A stretch of DNA of 64,000 nucleotides from Streptomyces sp. T12 (GCF_028736035.1 NZ_CP117866.1:4340001-4404000), one strand, 5' to 3'. Counted from the first letter of the stretch, positions 34,705-43,751 are shown. The notes: generated by a model from the sequence alone, not told the origin. Translations and numbers: made by a program.

Positions 34705-35349
34705 ATGCCCTTGCACGCCATCGAAATCATCCTGACCCGGACCGTGCGAGGAGTCGAGCTGAAATCCGCGCAACGGCTCAGCGGAATGCCAATGGCATCG
34801 TCACAGGACGGTAAGAACATCGCCGTACTCGTCTCAGCACGTAACGAAGAGCAAGCGATCAAGAAGGTGTGGCGACGGCTTGAGGATGCTCTGCCGATCG
34901 ACGTGCTGTGTACTCTCTTCCCCGGGCCGGACGGGATGCTACGGATGAGCATTCCGTTCATTCCCGGGGTGAAGAGACGAATCCATTCGTGGGCCAGGGC
35001 GGCAGGAAAGAACACGGAAGAGTTCCTGAGCGATGCGATCAGAGAAGCCTTGGCCCGCGACCGGTCCTCAAGTGCAGCGGCCCAGGAATGCGCGCTGGGT
35101 TTCCTGCTGCACAGCTGCGCTTGGCTGGAGTCACCGTTGGATGCCAGCAACCGAATCGCGGTGTCGAGACTCCCTCTGCCGTTGGAGAATCTCATCCGTA
35201 GGGTCTCGACTTCTGGCGCTCGGCTCACTTTTGCCGACGACTCCGGCCCGATCGCAGCATTGATCAGCGAGCGGGAACTTGCACGGCTCGAAAACCGGTC
35301 GGCCGACCAAGCTTGCCCTGGGGATGAAGAGTGCCATGGAATTGGCTGA
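34705..35349 (+). CDS. Unknown protein with RHH-like and Phd-like segments
   Basis: 214 aa. Residues about 92-117 (KRRIHSWARAAGKNTEEFLS then DAIREALARD) resemble a ribbon-helix-helix DNA-binding motif. The C-terminal RVSTSGARLTFADDSGPIAA followed by LISERELARLENR resembles the end of Phd/YefM antitoxins. No toxin partner is obvious. The 3' end overlaps the SLOG gene, indicating co-translation. Both domain readings are inference. Confidence 0.55.
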   Translation: MPLHAIEIILTRTVRGVELKSAQRLSGMPMASSQDGKNIAVLVSARNEEQAIKKVWRRLEDALPIDVLCTLFPGPDGMLRMSIPFIPGVKRRIHSWARAAGKNTEEFLSDAIREALARDRSSSAAAQECALGFLLHSCAWLESPLDASNRIAVSRLPLPLENLIRRVSTSGARLTFADDSGPIAALISERELARLENRSADQACPGDEECHGIG

Positions 35350-35884
35350 TCCCCGAGTAATCGTGTGCGGGGACCGGAGGTGGCTCTGGCCTGGCACCGT
35401 CGCCGCAGTGCTGGACCGCCTGGCAGCCCACTACGGTGATCGGCTCGTCGTGATCGAGGGCGCTGCGAACGGTGCCGACCGCGCGGCCCACCGGTGGTGC
35501 CGGCGAAGGGGCCTGGGTGCGGACCGGCATCGGTGTTACCCCGTGGACTGGGAGGCCGAGCGTCACGCCAGACCAAAGACGTGGCGGCTGGCGGGGCCCG
35601 AGCGGAACACCCGGATGCTGGCGGAACGGCCGTCGATGGTCATTGCCTTCCACAGTCAGTTCGATCCTGGATCCGGCGGGACGTCCGACATGTGCCTCCG
35701 TGGCCTGCTCAGCGGCGTGCCCACGTGGCTGGTGCCCGGCCCGGATCCGAATGTCGGAAGGTGGCTGCGCGTCAGCGAATTCCCCAAGCGGCGCCGTGAG
35801 CGTGTACAGCGCGAGTTGGAGGAGGCTCTCCCAGCCGAGCACCCCCTCCTACCGTTCGACAACGATGCCATCGAGACCGAATAG
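35336..35884 (+). CDS. SLOG-family (DUF2493/YspA-like) nucleotide-binding protein
   Basis: 182 aa Rossmann-like protein. RVIVCGDRRW at the N-terminus, VIEGAANGADRAAHRWC (the glycine-rich G-GA-GAD loop), YPVDWEAERHARPKTWRLAGPERNTRML (the PADW...GPxRN signature, split over residues 71-98), and a C-terminal GLLSGVPTWLV. SLOG proteins bind nucleotide ligands and recur in phage and defence contexts. I chose ATG 35336 for its spacing to GGGGA/GAAGAG; ATG 35324 is possible. Overlaps the preceding gene by 14 nt. Confidence 0.75.
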   Translation: MELADPRVIVCGDRRWLWPGTVAAVLDRLAAHYGDRLVVIEGAANGADRAAHRWCRRRGLGADRHRCYPVDWEAERHARPKTWRLAGPERNTRMLAERPSMVIAFHSQFDPGSGGTSDMCLRGLLSGVPTWLVPGPDPNVGRWLRVSEFPKRRRERVQRELEEALPAEHPLLPFDNDAIETE

Positions 35885-35952
35885 AGAGGTGCGGACGGTT
35901 TCGTCGAGTGGGTACGTGGCACGAGATCCTCGTACGATGCGTTGTCAGTGGC

Positions 35953-35964
35953 AGTAAGTTTACT
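35953..35964. promoter_or_regulatory. Small palindrome before the AAA ATPase gene
   Basis: AGTAA-GT-TTACT, perfect 5-bp arms, 36 nt upstream of the ATPase start in an AT-richer patch that follows a TTGTCA hexamer (35943-35948). Could be an operator or part of the promoter. Confidence 0.35.
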
Positions 35965-35999
35965 AGGCCGCACCGGTTGCTCGGGGAGGTGTGACGCGG

Positions 36000-36986
36000 A
36001 TGGCTGCCAGCGCCGAACATCTCAAAGCCCTCGTGCGAGCACACGCCGAGGCCGACGACGACCGTTTCTACAGCATCGCACTGCAGGTGGCGGCCAAGTC
36101 CGCCCGCCAGGGACACGGCAAGTTCGCAGTAGAGCTGCGAGAACTCGTCGAATCGATGCGGCAGCAGGGCGGGAAGGCCCTCAACCCCGTCGGGCCGACG
36201 CCTGTGGTCCAGCCCCGCGGGGAACTGTCCAGCCTGCTGACCGCCTGGTATCCCGATATCCGGCTCGACGACATGACGCTCTCTGCCGATCTACGGGCCA
36301 CCATGGACCGCGTACTTCACGAGCAGCGGCAGCGTGCTCGACTAGAGCGCTTCGGGTTCACCCCCGTCCATCGGATCCTGCACTCAGGTCCGCCGGGAAC
36401 CGGCAAGAGCATGACGGCGGCCGCACTGGCCGGCGAGCTGTCCCTGCCGCTGTTCACCATCCGCCTGGACGCGCTGATCAGCCGTTTCATGGGCGAGACG
36501 GCGTCGAAGCTGCGGTTGGTGTTCGATGCCGTGGCACAGACACGAGCCGTATACCTGTTCGATGAGTTCGATGCGCTGGGAGCACAGCGAGCCGCTGGCA
36601 ACGACGTGGGCGAGGCACGCCGCATCCTCAACTCATTCCTGCTGTTCCTGGACGAGGCCCCCTCGGAGAGCCTCGTCGTAGCGGCCACCAACCATCACGA
36701 GATCCTGGACCGGGCATTGTTCAGGCGCTTCGATCTGGTAATCGCGTATGAGACACCCACGCCGGAGCAGGCGGTGGAGGTGATGCGCAGGAGACTCGCG
36801 GGAATGGACACCAGCGCAGTACGGTGGCCCTCTGTAACCAAGAGCGTGGCCGGGCTGAGCCATGCGGAACTCGTGAAGGCTGCCGAGTCCGCTGCCAAGC
36901 AGGCCATCCTGGGGGGTGCTGACGTGATCGACGATCGCCTGTTGCTGGATGCTCTGAGTGAGCGGCACGCGCTCCACCATGCCTGA
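36000..36986 (+). CDS. AAA+ ATPase paired with a subtilisin-like protease
   Basis: 328 aa from ATG 36000 (GGGGAGG 10 nt upstream; GTG 35991 is too close to it). Residues 1-120 are helical, with a predicted adaptor role. Walker A GPPGTGKS at 130-137, Walker B VYLFDEFD at 184-191, sensor-1 Asn231 in VVAATNHHE, arginine finger in RALFRRFD (238-245). This is a classic FtsH/ClpX-like AAA core without its own protease. The start of the S8 protease gene lies inside its last codons, so the two are translationally coupled. Role probably to unfold or present substrates to the protease; not shown. Confidence 0.88.
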   Translation: MAASAEHLKALVRAHAEADDDRFYSIALQVAAKSARQGHGKFAVELRELVESMRQQGGKALNPVGPTPVVQPRGELSSLLTAWYPDIRLDDMTLSADLRATMDRVLHEQRQRARLERFGFTPVHRILHSGPPGTGKSMTAAALAGELSLPLFTIRLDALISRFMGETASKLRLVFDAVAQTRAVYLFDEFDALGAQRAAGNDVGEARRILNSFLLFLDEAPSESLVVAATNHHEILDRALFRRFDLVIAYETPTPEQAVEVMRRRLAGMDTSAVRWPSVTKSVAGLSHAELVKAAESAAKQAILGGADVIDDRLLLDALSERHALHHA

Positions 36987-39630
36987 GCCGCACACATCCC
37001 CCAGCACCCCACACCTCCTCGTTCCGTGGCCCGGCCGCACCCTCCGACCGAAGCAGCCCCGCCCTGCGGGCGGCGGACCTCTCGCGGACCGGTCCGCAGA
37101 TCGGCAGGGGCATGTGTCCCGCCTGGTTGGCGGCCTGGAGCAGGCTCGCGACGAGGCGGTGGAGGTCCTCGGTGAAGTCCCGGAGCCCTACCGGGCGGAC
37201 GGATTCGCGGTCCGCGTCGAGGCCGCGGTCGGCCATGCGCTCACCCTGGAGGCCCTGGACAGGTCCGGTCTGACGCTCATGAGCGTGCATGCGCCTGTCG
37301 ATCAGAGCCCCGAGGATGCGTTGGTGTGGGTGCCCTACGAGCAGGTCTCTGATTTCTCCCGGCGGCTACGAGAGTTCACCCAGAACACCACCAGCGGTGC
37401 GCCCAAGCAGGCGGCTCTTGTCGCCAACATGGAGACGGTCCAGCGAGCGCTCTTCGAACACCTTTGGCAGGAGAGCGATCCTCTGCCGCCGATGGACGAA
37501 CGCCGTTGGTGGGAGCTGTGGTTCGATCCGCAGATCGTCGAGTCCGATCCTGTGGCGTCCCTGCGTGAGCTCGCCGCGGAGAAGCAGTGGGCGGTCGCTG
37601 AGGTAGCGCTGGCTGTCGGCGAGCGTCTCATCGCTCACGTCCAGGCCTCCGGTGAGGAACTGCAGGTCATTCTGGGGACCAACGCGTGCCCGGTGGAGAT
37701 CCGCCGACCCGTCTTCGCCCAGGAGCTGCACTCGGTGGACCGCTCCTTCCAGCACAGTCTGGTAGACGACCTCGCCGGGCGCCTCGAGGCCGCCCCGCCT
37801 GACGCACCTGTGGTCTGTGTGCTGGATACAGGAGTGAGCCAGGAGCATCCGCTCCTGAAGGCTTCGTTGCATGGGCGAGCGCACAGCGCTCTGCCCCTCC
37901 ATACCGCGGCTGACCGGCACGGGCATGGCACCGAGATGGCGGGGATCGCGCTCTACGGAGATCTCGCCGTGCCGCTGGAAAGCCAGGGGCCCGTGGTCCT
38001 GACGCATGGGCTGGAGTCCGTGAAGCTGCTGGACGGTGTGACTGAGGACGCAGCGCACCCGCGCACGCACGCGGAAAGGACCGCGAATGCCGTGTCGACG
38101 GCCGAGGTCGCAGCGCTGAGCGCGGGCCCGCCGCGCGCCCGGGTGTTCTCCATGGCGGTCACCTACCAGTCCGGAGACGGAAGGAACGGCACCGACGGCA
38201 CGCCGACCCTGTGGTCCGCGACTCTCGACGCACTCGCCGCCGGAACGGATGTGGTGGCGCACGACGACCGCATCGAGCTGATCGGCGCGCCCGATCCGGA
38301 CGCCTCACGGCTGATCGTCGTCAGTGCGGGCAACATCTGGAGACCCGAGCCTCAGCAGATCCGCACCCCCCAGGGACAGTTGGACCATCTGCAGCTGTGT
38401 GACCTGTCGCGGATCGAAGAGCCCGCGCACGCGCACAACGTACTGACGGTCGGAGCGTTCACCGAACTCACCAGCGTGCCCGAGGCGCCTTCATTCGCGG
38501 GGTTCCGACCGCTCGCCGCCTCCGGTCAGCTGTCTCCGTTCAGCCGGACATCCGTCGCGCTGACGGGAAAGCCCGTGGTCAAGCCCGACATCCTCATGGA
38601 GGGCGGGAATCTGCTGGTCGACCCCGGGGAGACCTTGCTGACTCCGCACGATGTGGTCAGCGTGACCACCACCGGCAAGGACTTCTTCCGACAGGTCTCA
38701 TCCGCGAACGCAACCAGTTCCGCCACCGCTCAAGCCGCCCGCCTCGCCGCTCTCGTCCACGCCGCGTACCCCGGTCTGACTCCTGAAGCTGTCCGTGGGC
38801 TGTTGGTGCACGAGGCACGCTGGACACCCGAGATGACGGGCCCGGACGGTCTGCACACGAGTACCGGTCGACCACGACTGATGAAGAAGGAGGTGATGAA
38901 GCAGGTCATTCGCCGCTACGGCTGGGGCGTGCCGCGCGCCGAGCGGGTGCTCTCCAGCGCTGCCAACGCCGTCACTCTGATCGTGCAGAGCGAATTGGTT
39001 CCGTTCCGGAAGCATCCCGGTGGCGGCGTGCGCCTGGCGGAGCTTCATCTGCATGAACTCCCTTGGCCATTGGAGCAGTTGCGGGAGCTCGGCGCCGCGA
39101 CCGTCCAGCTCCGTGTGACGCTGTCGTACTTCGTCGAACCGAACCCAGGGCGCCGCGGCATGCAGGGCAAGTACAGCTACGCCTCGCACCGCTTGCGTTT
39201 TGCAATCAGGGCACCGGGCGAGTCGGTGGACGGTTTCGAGCGGCGCATCACCGCGCAGGCCGAGGCAGAATCCGACACCCCCGCCCATGCCAAGGCCTTC
39301 GAGGGAGACAAGAACTGGCTGGTCGGTCCGCAGGGCCGCAATCAGGGCTCACTCCACTCCGACCTCTGGGTGGGCTCGGCGGCAGACCTCGCCGACTGCG
39401 GCGTCCTTGCCGTCCACCCTTCCGGTGGCTGGTGGAAGAGCAACAACCGCACCGACCGAGTAGGCCGCCCCGTGCGGTACGCGCTGCTGGTCTCCCTGGA
39501 GACCGAGGAAGTCGAGACCGACCTGTACACCCCGATCGCGAACAAGCTCGATGTTCCGATCGTTGGCATGCCGGCAGTCCGTAGCGAGATCGACACGGGG
39601 CTGCCGGTGCAGACAGAAATCGACTGGTAG
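36979..39630 (+). CDS. Subtilisin-like serine protease (S8), cytoplasmic type
   Basis: 883 aa, no signal peptide. A long N-terminal region (1-270) without a recognised domain precedes the catalytic core: Asp283 in VVCVLDTGV, His316 in RHGHGTEMAG, oxyanion Asn452 in VVSAGN, and Ser580 in NATSSATAQAA, where the usual GTS-x-A is NATSSA. A C-terminal beta-rich region (about 640-883) follows. ATG 36979 overlaps the ATPase stop by 8 nt. The pair resembles AAA/subtilase couples found on mobile elements; a defence role is inference. Confidence 0.88.
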   Translation: MPEPHTSPSTPHLLVPWPGRTLRPKQPRPAGGGPLADRSADRQGHVSRLVGGLEQARDEAVEVLGEVPEPYRADGFAVRVEAAVGHALTLEALDRSGLTLMSVHAPVDQSPEDALVWVPYEQVSDFSRRLREFTQNTTSGAPKQAALVANMETVQRALFEHLWQESDPLPPMDERRWWELWFDPQIVESDPVASLRELAAEKQWAVAEVALAVGERLIAHVQASGEELQVILGTNACPVEIRRPVFAQELHSVDRSFQHSLVDDLAGRLEAAPPDAPVVCVLDTGVSQEHPLLKASLHGRAHSALPLHTAADRHGHGTEMAGIALYGDLAVPLESQGPVVLTHGLESVKLLDGVTEDAAHPRTHAERTANAVSTAEVAALSAGPPRARVFSMAVTYQSGDGRNGTDGTPTLWSATLDALAAGTDVVAHDDRIELIGAPDPDASRLIVVSAGNIWRPEPQQIRTPQGQLDHLQLCDLSRIEEPAHAHNVLTVGAFTELTSVPEAPSFAGFRPLAASGQLSPFSRTSVALTGKPVVKPDILMEGGNLLVDPGETLLTPHDVVSVTTTGKDFFRQVSSANATSSATAQAARLAALVHAAYPGLTPEAVRGLLVHEARWTPEMTGPDGLHTSTGRPRLMKKEVMKQVIRRYGWGVPRAERVLSSAANAVTLIVQSELVPFRKHPGGGVRLAELHLHELPWPLEQLRELGAATVQLRVTLSYFVEPNPGRRGMQGKYSYASHRLRFAIRAPGESVDGFERRITAQAEAESDTPAHAKAFEGDKNWLVGPQGRNQGSLHSDLWVGSAADLADCGVLAVHPSGGWWKSNNRTDRVGRPVRYALLVSLETEEVETDLYTPIANKLDVPIVGMPAVRSEIDTGLPVQTEIDW

Positions 39631-40028
39631 CCGCTCCACGCCGACGACGCCAGCCCGTTTCCTCCGAAGCGTCAACGCCCCGCCGGTCGCCACTCCTTCA
39701 ACACGCGCATAGCGGATGCTCCGGCGACACATACCCAGACTGCGCCCACTTCAGGACAATAACCCAAAGTTATGCTTTGGCCAGTTCAGGGCGTTATTCA
39801 ACCAGCATCAACACTCCCGCCAGCGGTCCCCGCCACCCCGCTTGCCGTGAGGTTCCTGGCCACACGCGATGACTGACCGATTCCGCCTGCTTGAGATTTA
39901 CGCGTTCACGTATGTGGCAAATACTTTCGATTGCCGACCTCCACGCCGACATCCACCCTGATGTGGCAAATATGCCGCCGACCCCTGCACACCTCGCGGA
40001 GCAGGGGAAACGACGATAGGGGGACGCG
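39631..40028. other. AT-richer intergenic region with repeats
   Basis: No gene seen. It contains a hairpin CCAAAG-TTATG-CTTTGG (39764-39780) nested in AATAAC/GTTATT, a possible terminator for the protease gene, and two copies of ATGTGGCAAATA (39912-39923 and 39961-39972) 49 bp apart, upstream of the NTPase operon. These direct repeats may be regulator sites or promoter elements. Confidence 0.55.
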
Positions 40029-40460
40029 TTGAACATCATGGATGTCGCGGGTGTGGGGGCCGGCGCCCTGGTCACCGAGATGGTCAAGAGCACGTGGGAG
40101 TCCGTGCGGGATGCGGTGGCCAGCCTCTTCCGGCGGGGCGGGGAGGAGACCGCCGAGCAGGAGCTGCGTCTGATCGACACGGCGCGGCAGCGACTCGTCG
40201 ACAGCCCGGACAGCGAGCGCGGGTCGGTGGAGGGCCAGCTGCGCAACGAACTGACGATCCAGTTGGCGGCGTTCCTGCAGAAGAACCCGGACGCCGCGCA
40301 GCAGGTGCAGGACCTGGCCGACCGGGTCAAGGGGGTGGACAACGGCGAGGGGGCGCGCACGAGTGTGCGCGGTAACACCAACAGCCAGGTCGTCATCTCC
40401 GGCGGTGACATCAGCGCTTCGGGCGGCATCCACTACCGCGCGCCGGAGGGGAGCCGGTGA
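40029..40460 (+). CDS. Small helical protein with C-terminal beta motif, first gene of the NTPase operon
   Basis: 143 aa. N-terminus VAGVGAGALVTEMVKSTWES then VRDAVASLF is a hydrophobic or amphipathic helix; the middle (EQELRLIDTARQRL... LAAFLQKNPDAAQQVQDLAD) is helical; the end, NTNSQVVISGGDISASGG, looks like short beta turns. This layout recurs in Streptomyces proteins next to STAND or effector proteins. TTG 40029 follows GGGGG; ATG 40038 is in frame. The stop overlaps the next start by GTGA. Confidence 0.65.
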   Translation: MNIMDVAGVGAGALVTEMVKSTWESVRDAVASLFRRGGEETAEQELRLIDTARQRLVDSPDSERGSVEGQLRNELTIQLAAFLQKNPDAAQQVQDLADRVKGVDNGEGARTSVRGNTNSQVVISGGDISASGGIHYRAPEGSR

Positions 40461-42541
40461 GCGCAGAGACTGTGCCCGGGCCCGTCCCGCCACCTCCCGC
40501 TCCTCCCACCGTCTCTGCACCTGGACTCCAGGTATCGGTGGACAACAACCGGAACTCGAAGATCATCGTGGCCGCAGGCTCCGTCACGATGACGAGCAAG
40601 CCTCCGTTGCCGGTAAAGGACATCCCGCAGATCGAGCTCGACGCCGTACGACGGGCATGGGTGGACCTGAGTGTGCGGGACGAGCGAGTCGGAACAGCGG
40701 CCAAGGCCATCGAGCGTCTCACCGGAGCCGGGCCCCGACTGGCAGTCGTCGCCGGCCCTCCCGGTTTCGGTAAGCGCACGGCAGGCATCAAGGCGCTGTG
40801 GGAGACCTCCCGGGCGGAAGAGAACTCCCGGGGCCAAGGGCTCAAGCTCCAGGAGATCGTACCGGACTGGGAGAGGCCGGGTTTCCCGGACGTCTCGGTG
40901 CTGCCTGATGAGCCGGGCACGGGCTATTTGCTGGATGTGGCGGCGGAGATCAGCTCCTGGCAGAAGCCCGGCCACATCGCGGAGCAGTTGGTGGGCTATG
41001 CCGAGGAGCTGAGGTTCTCGGGCTCCTTCCTTGTCGTGATCGCCGACGAGCACGGGTGGCCCGAGACCGTGTCGGGGGCCCTCGCCAAGGTCGTCGCCCG
41101 TGCCACGGGCCGGCCGTCCGCGCATCGCGTGGCCCGGATGCATCTGGAGTACGTGCACCACCGGCCGGACCTGATCCGCTGGCTCAGCCGGACGCCCACG
41201 GAGGAGGACCTGGCCGGTCAGGCGGCTCATCTGCTGACCGACAGCAGTCGTCCCGAGGACGCAGCCCGGCTGGCCATCACCCTCGCCTCCGCCGAGGACT
41301 CACCTGAGGGGCTGAAGCGCGCCGTCAGCGTATTCCAGGAGTGGCGCTCCGATGTGAACACGGTCTTCGAGACGACGGCGGACAAGCCGGAGGACCGCGC
41401 CCTGCTCATCTCGTCCTTGTTCCTCAACAACACGGACGCGCTAACAGTTCAGGACGGCGCCCGGGCGCTCCTCGGTGAAGACCCGGAGACGAGTGTCCGT
41501 ACGATCCTGACCGGGCCCGATCTGACCACCCGTCTGACGACGATGGGCGCCGAGGTCAACGGGCGGACCGTCACCCTCGACCACAAGCCCGGATATGACC
41601 GCGCCGTTCTGCTCCACCTATGGCAGCAGCGCGCCGACATCCACCCGCACCTGCTGACCTGGCTGGACGCCATCACCGCGCCCAAGGAGCCGGGTGCCGG
41701 CCGACTGGCTGCGATCAGTGATCTCCTGGTCGAACTGGCCGTAGCGGAGAACGACATCCGTGTCGTGAAACAGGTCCACGCGTGGATCGACAATGGCGAC
41801 AATAGTGCCGAGCACCGCGAGCTGATCGCCCGCTTCCTGACCGTCGCCGCGGAGGCGGGCGCTCTGGGAGCCCAGGTCCGCGCCCTGCTGCTGGACTCGG
41901 CGCGGGACGAGTCGGAGGCCGTCGCGACCGTCGTCGCCCTGGTCTGCCAGGGCGAGTTCGCCCAGCACTACCCGCGCCAAGCCCTGGTTCGGCTGCGGCA
42001 CATCCTCGACCGGCAGGAGCCGGATGAGGCCGTGCGGACGGCGCAGGAGGCGCTGCGGGACATCGCTGCCCGCGAGGGTCAGCTGCCCCGGGTGTGGAGC
42101 ACGGTCATCAACTGGGCTACGCAGAAGAAGCACCTGGCAGGGCACCGGGCGTTCCTGTCGCTGCTGGATCCGCGCATCGACCCTTATGTTCTCCAGGTCA
42201 TGCTGGCGGCGGCCGAGCAGAAGCAGGACGTGCGGGAAGCGCTCGTGGAGGGCTGGAGCGCGGCCCTGGCCGACACGCGGGTCGACGACGACTGCCGACA
42301 ACTCCTCGCGGCCTGGGCGGAGGTCCGCCAGACGGAGGACGTTCCGACCGAGCTCATGACGGACATCCTCAACCAGGTCGTGGTGGAGCACCTCTATTCC
42401 ACTCCGATCTCAGCGCTCATCTTCGGTGAACCTGGGGTCGCCAACGGCCAGGCTGTCATCGAGCTGCGCAAGGATCTCCGGCTGCCTGCCGCGTTGTCGG
42501 CCGTGCAGGCCGCCCATGAGCAGGCGTCGGCGGAGTCCTGA
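40457..42541 (+). CDS. STAND-like P-loop NTPase
   Basis: 694 aa. A proline-rich start is followed by VSVDNNRNSKIIVAAGS, similar in style to the C-terminus of the previous protein. Walker A GPPGFGKR at 100-107, Walker B FLVVIADE at 191-198. From about 230 to the end it is continuous alpha-helical sequence that looks like helical repeats (TPR/HEAT-like), as in STAND sensors. No effector domain is recognised. GTG 40457 overlaps the upstream stop. Likely a signalling NTPase; trigger unknown. Confidence 0.75.
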   Translation: MSAETVPGPVPPPPAPPTVSAPGLQVSVDNNRNSKIIVAAGSVTMTSKPPLPVKDIPQIELDAVRRAWVDLSVRDERVGTAAKAIERLTGAGPRLAVVAGPPGFGKRTAGIKALWETSRAEENSRGQGLKLQEIVPDWERPGFPDVSVLPDEPGTGYLLDVAAEISSWQKPGHIAEQLVGYAEELRFSGSFLVVIADEHGWPETVSGALAKVVARATGRPSAHRVARMHLEYVHHRPDLIRWLSRTPTEEDLAGQAAHLLTDSSRPEDAARLAITLASAEDSPEGLKRAVSVFQEWRSDVNTVFETTADKPEDRALLISSLFLNNTDALTVQDGARALLGEDPETSVRTILTGPDLTTRLTTMGAEVNGRTVTLDHKPGYDRAVLLHLWQQRADIHPHLLTWLDAITAPKEPGAGRLAAISDLLVELAVAENDIRVVKQVHAWIDNGDNSAEHRELIARFLTVAAEAGALGAQVRALLLDSARDESEAVATVVALVCQGEFAQHYPRQALVRLRHILDRQEPDEAVRTAQEALRDIAAREGQLPRVWSTVINWATQKKHLAGHRAFLSLLDPRIDPYVLQVMLAAAEQKQDVREALVEGWSAALADTRVDDDCRQLLAAWAEVRQTEDVPTELMTDILNQVVVEHLYSTPISALIFGEPGVANGQAVIELRKDLRLPAALSAVQAAHEQASAES

Positions 42542-42544
42542 TCC

Positions 42545-43312
42545 ATGGCCTCCACACGATGGTCGCGCCGCCGTGCGCGCAGAGCGGTCCGGCGCGGCCT
42601 GACCCGTTTCGAGGTCAGGCTGCGCAGTTCCTGCCCCGGCATCGGCTTCACCGCCCGGATCACCGGCACGGTCCTTACAGAGCCGCCCTATCCGGGCGCT
42701 GCCGAGGAGATTGCAGGGGCTGTACGCGCCGCGCTCAGACGCGCGGCGGGTGAGGTCTCCACGGACTGCGACCCGGCCGATCTCGCCTCGGCCCGGGACG
42801 TCTTGGGTCAGCACCTTGCGCGACAGCGTCAGCTGCCGACCGCTCCTCCCGTCGAGTTCACGGCAGAGCTGATCCTGGATCTGCTGCCGGACGACCGCGC
42901 GGCCGTGGCCACGCTGCTGGCAGCGCAACGCCAGCAAGCCGTCACCGACACCCTGCGCCGGCAGAAGACTGATGCGCTCGCGGTCGAACTGGCCGACCCC
43001 GCAGCCCTGTTGGTGCGCTGGGTCGAGCGGGAAGGCGTGGACTGGTCCAAGCTCTCCGGCCTCGCCAGTGAGGTGACCAGTGTCGCGGAGGTGTTCGCCC
43101 AGCACCGCCCCGAGGACGAGCGCACTGTCGAGCACGCCGCCGTTGAAGTGCTGCGCGAGTTCCTCGCCAGCTTCCCCGACCCGGCCCAGAAACAGATGCT
43201 GTACACCCTCCTGACCGCCGGCATGACCAGCGCCCAGCGACCGCAGCACGCCGCGAAGGCACAAGCCCTGCTCAACGGGCACGGTGCCGCCGAGTCGGCG
43301 GGTGAGTCATGA
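42545..43312 (+). CDS. Unknown protein of the NTPase operon
   Basis: 255 aa, starting very basic (MASTRWSRRRARRAVRRGL). The middle, with TARITGTVLTEPPYP and a long helical segment rich in Ala/Arg/Gln (VATLLAAQRQQAVTDTLRRQ), faintly recalls SPFH/band-7 proteins, but the similarity is weak. Starts 3 nt after the NTPase stop, so it is the third gene of the operon, and its stop overlaps a 17-codon frame by ATGA. Confidence 0.65.
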   Translation: MASTRWSRRRARRAVRRGLTRFEVRLRSSCPGIGFTARITGTVLTEPPYPGAAEEIAGAVRAALRRAAGEVSTDCDPADLASARDVLGQHLARQRQLPTAPPVEFTAELILDLLPDDRAAVATLLAAQRQQAVTDTLRRQKTDALAVELADPAALLVRWVEREGVDWSKLSGLASEVTSVAEVFAQHRPEDERTVEHAAVEVLREFLASFPDPAQKQMLYTLLTAGMTSAQRPQHAAKAQALLNGHGAAESAGES

Positions 43313-43362
43313 GGAGAGCTGCAGGCGTCCGTCCTCCACGCGAGGGCGAGGCGGTCCGGTGA
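43309..43362 (+). CDS. Candidate 17-residue micro-ORF
   Basis: ATG 43309 overlaps the previous TGA (ATGA); the frame reads MRRAAGVRPPREGEAVR and its TGA overlaps the next GTG (GTGA). Being linked at both ends it may simply pass ribosomes to the next gene. Its peptide may have no function. Confidence 0.35.
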   Translation: MRRAAGVRPPREGEAVR

Positions 43363-43568
43363 GCACCTCCACACTGCGGTGGCTGCTCTCGCCGCTGACG
43401 AGCTGGCGTGCCTGGCGGATGACCCGGGCCAGCAACCGCAGCCTGTCCTTCGACGTGGCCTGGCGGCGCGCCCGGCTCGAACGGCATCCCGACGACATGC
43501 CGTATCAGCAGCACGGCCACCTCCCGGCGGAGAGTGAGATCGACGACCCCACCGCGCGGCAATGGTGA
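43359..43568 (+). CDS. Small basic protein, last gene of the NTPase operon
   Basis: 69 aa from GTG 43359 (GAGG upstream): STSTLRWLLSPLTSWRAWRM then TRASNRSLSFDVAWRRARLERHP. Rich in Arg and Trp, ending with an acidic tail. Unknown; perhaps nucleic-acid or membrane binding. Overlaps the micro-ORF. Confidence 0.5.
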   Translation: MSTSTLRWLLSPLTSWRAWRMTRASNRSLSFDVAWRRARLERHPDDMPYQQHGHLPAESEIDDPTARQW

Positions 43569-43751
43569 GCGCCGGGACCGGCGATCTGGGCTTGCAGTTG
43601 GTGGGCTGTGGTGGGGGTATGGCGCATCAGGCAGGTGTCGCTGTAGCGGGCGACCGGCGGTGTCCGTTCCGTGAACACTGTCGACCAGCCTCAACGGTCA
43701 TGCTCTTACGGGTTTCGCCCGCCGAAGCACCGGCCTCGCCCCGCCGTTGCT

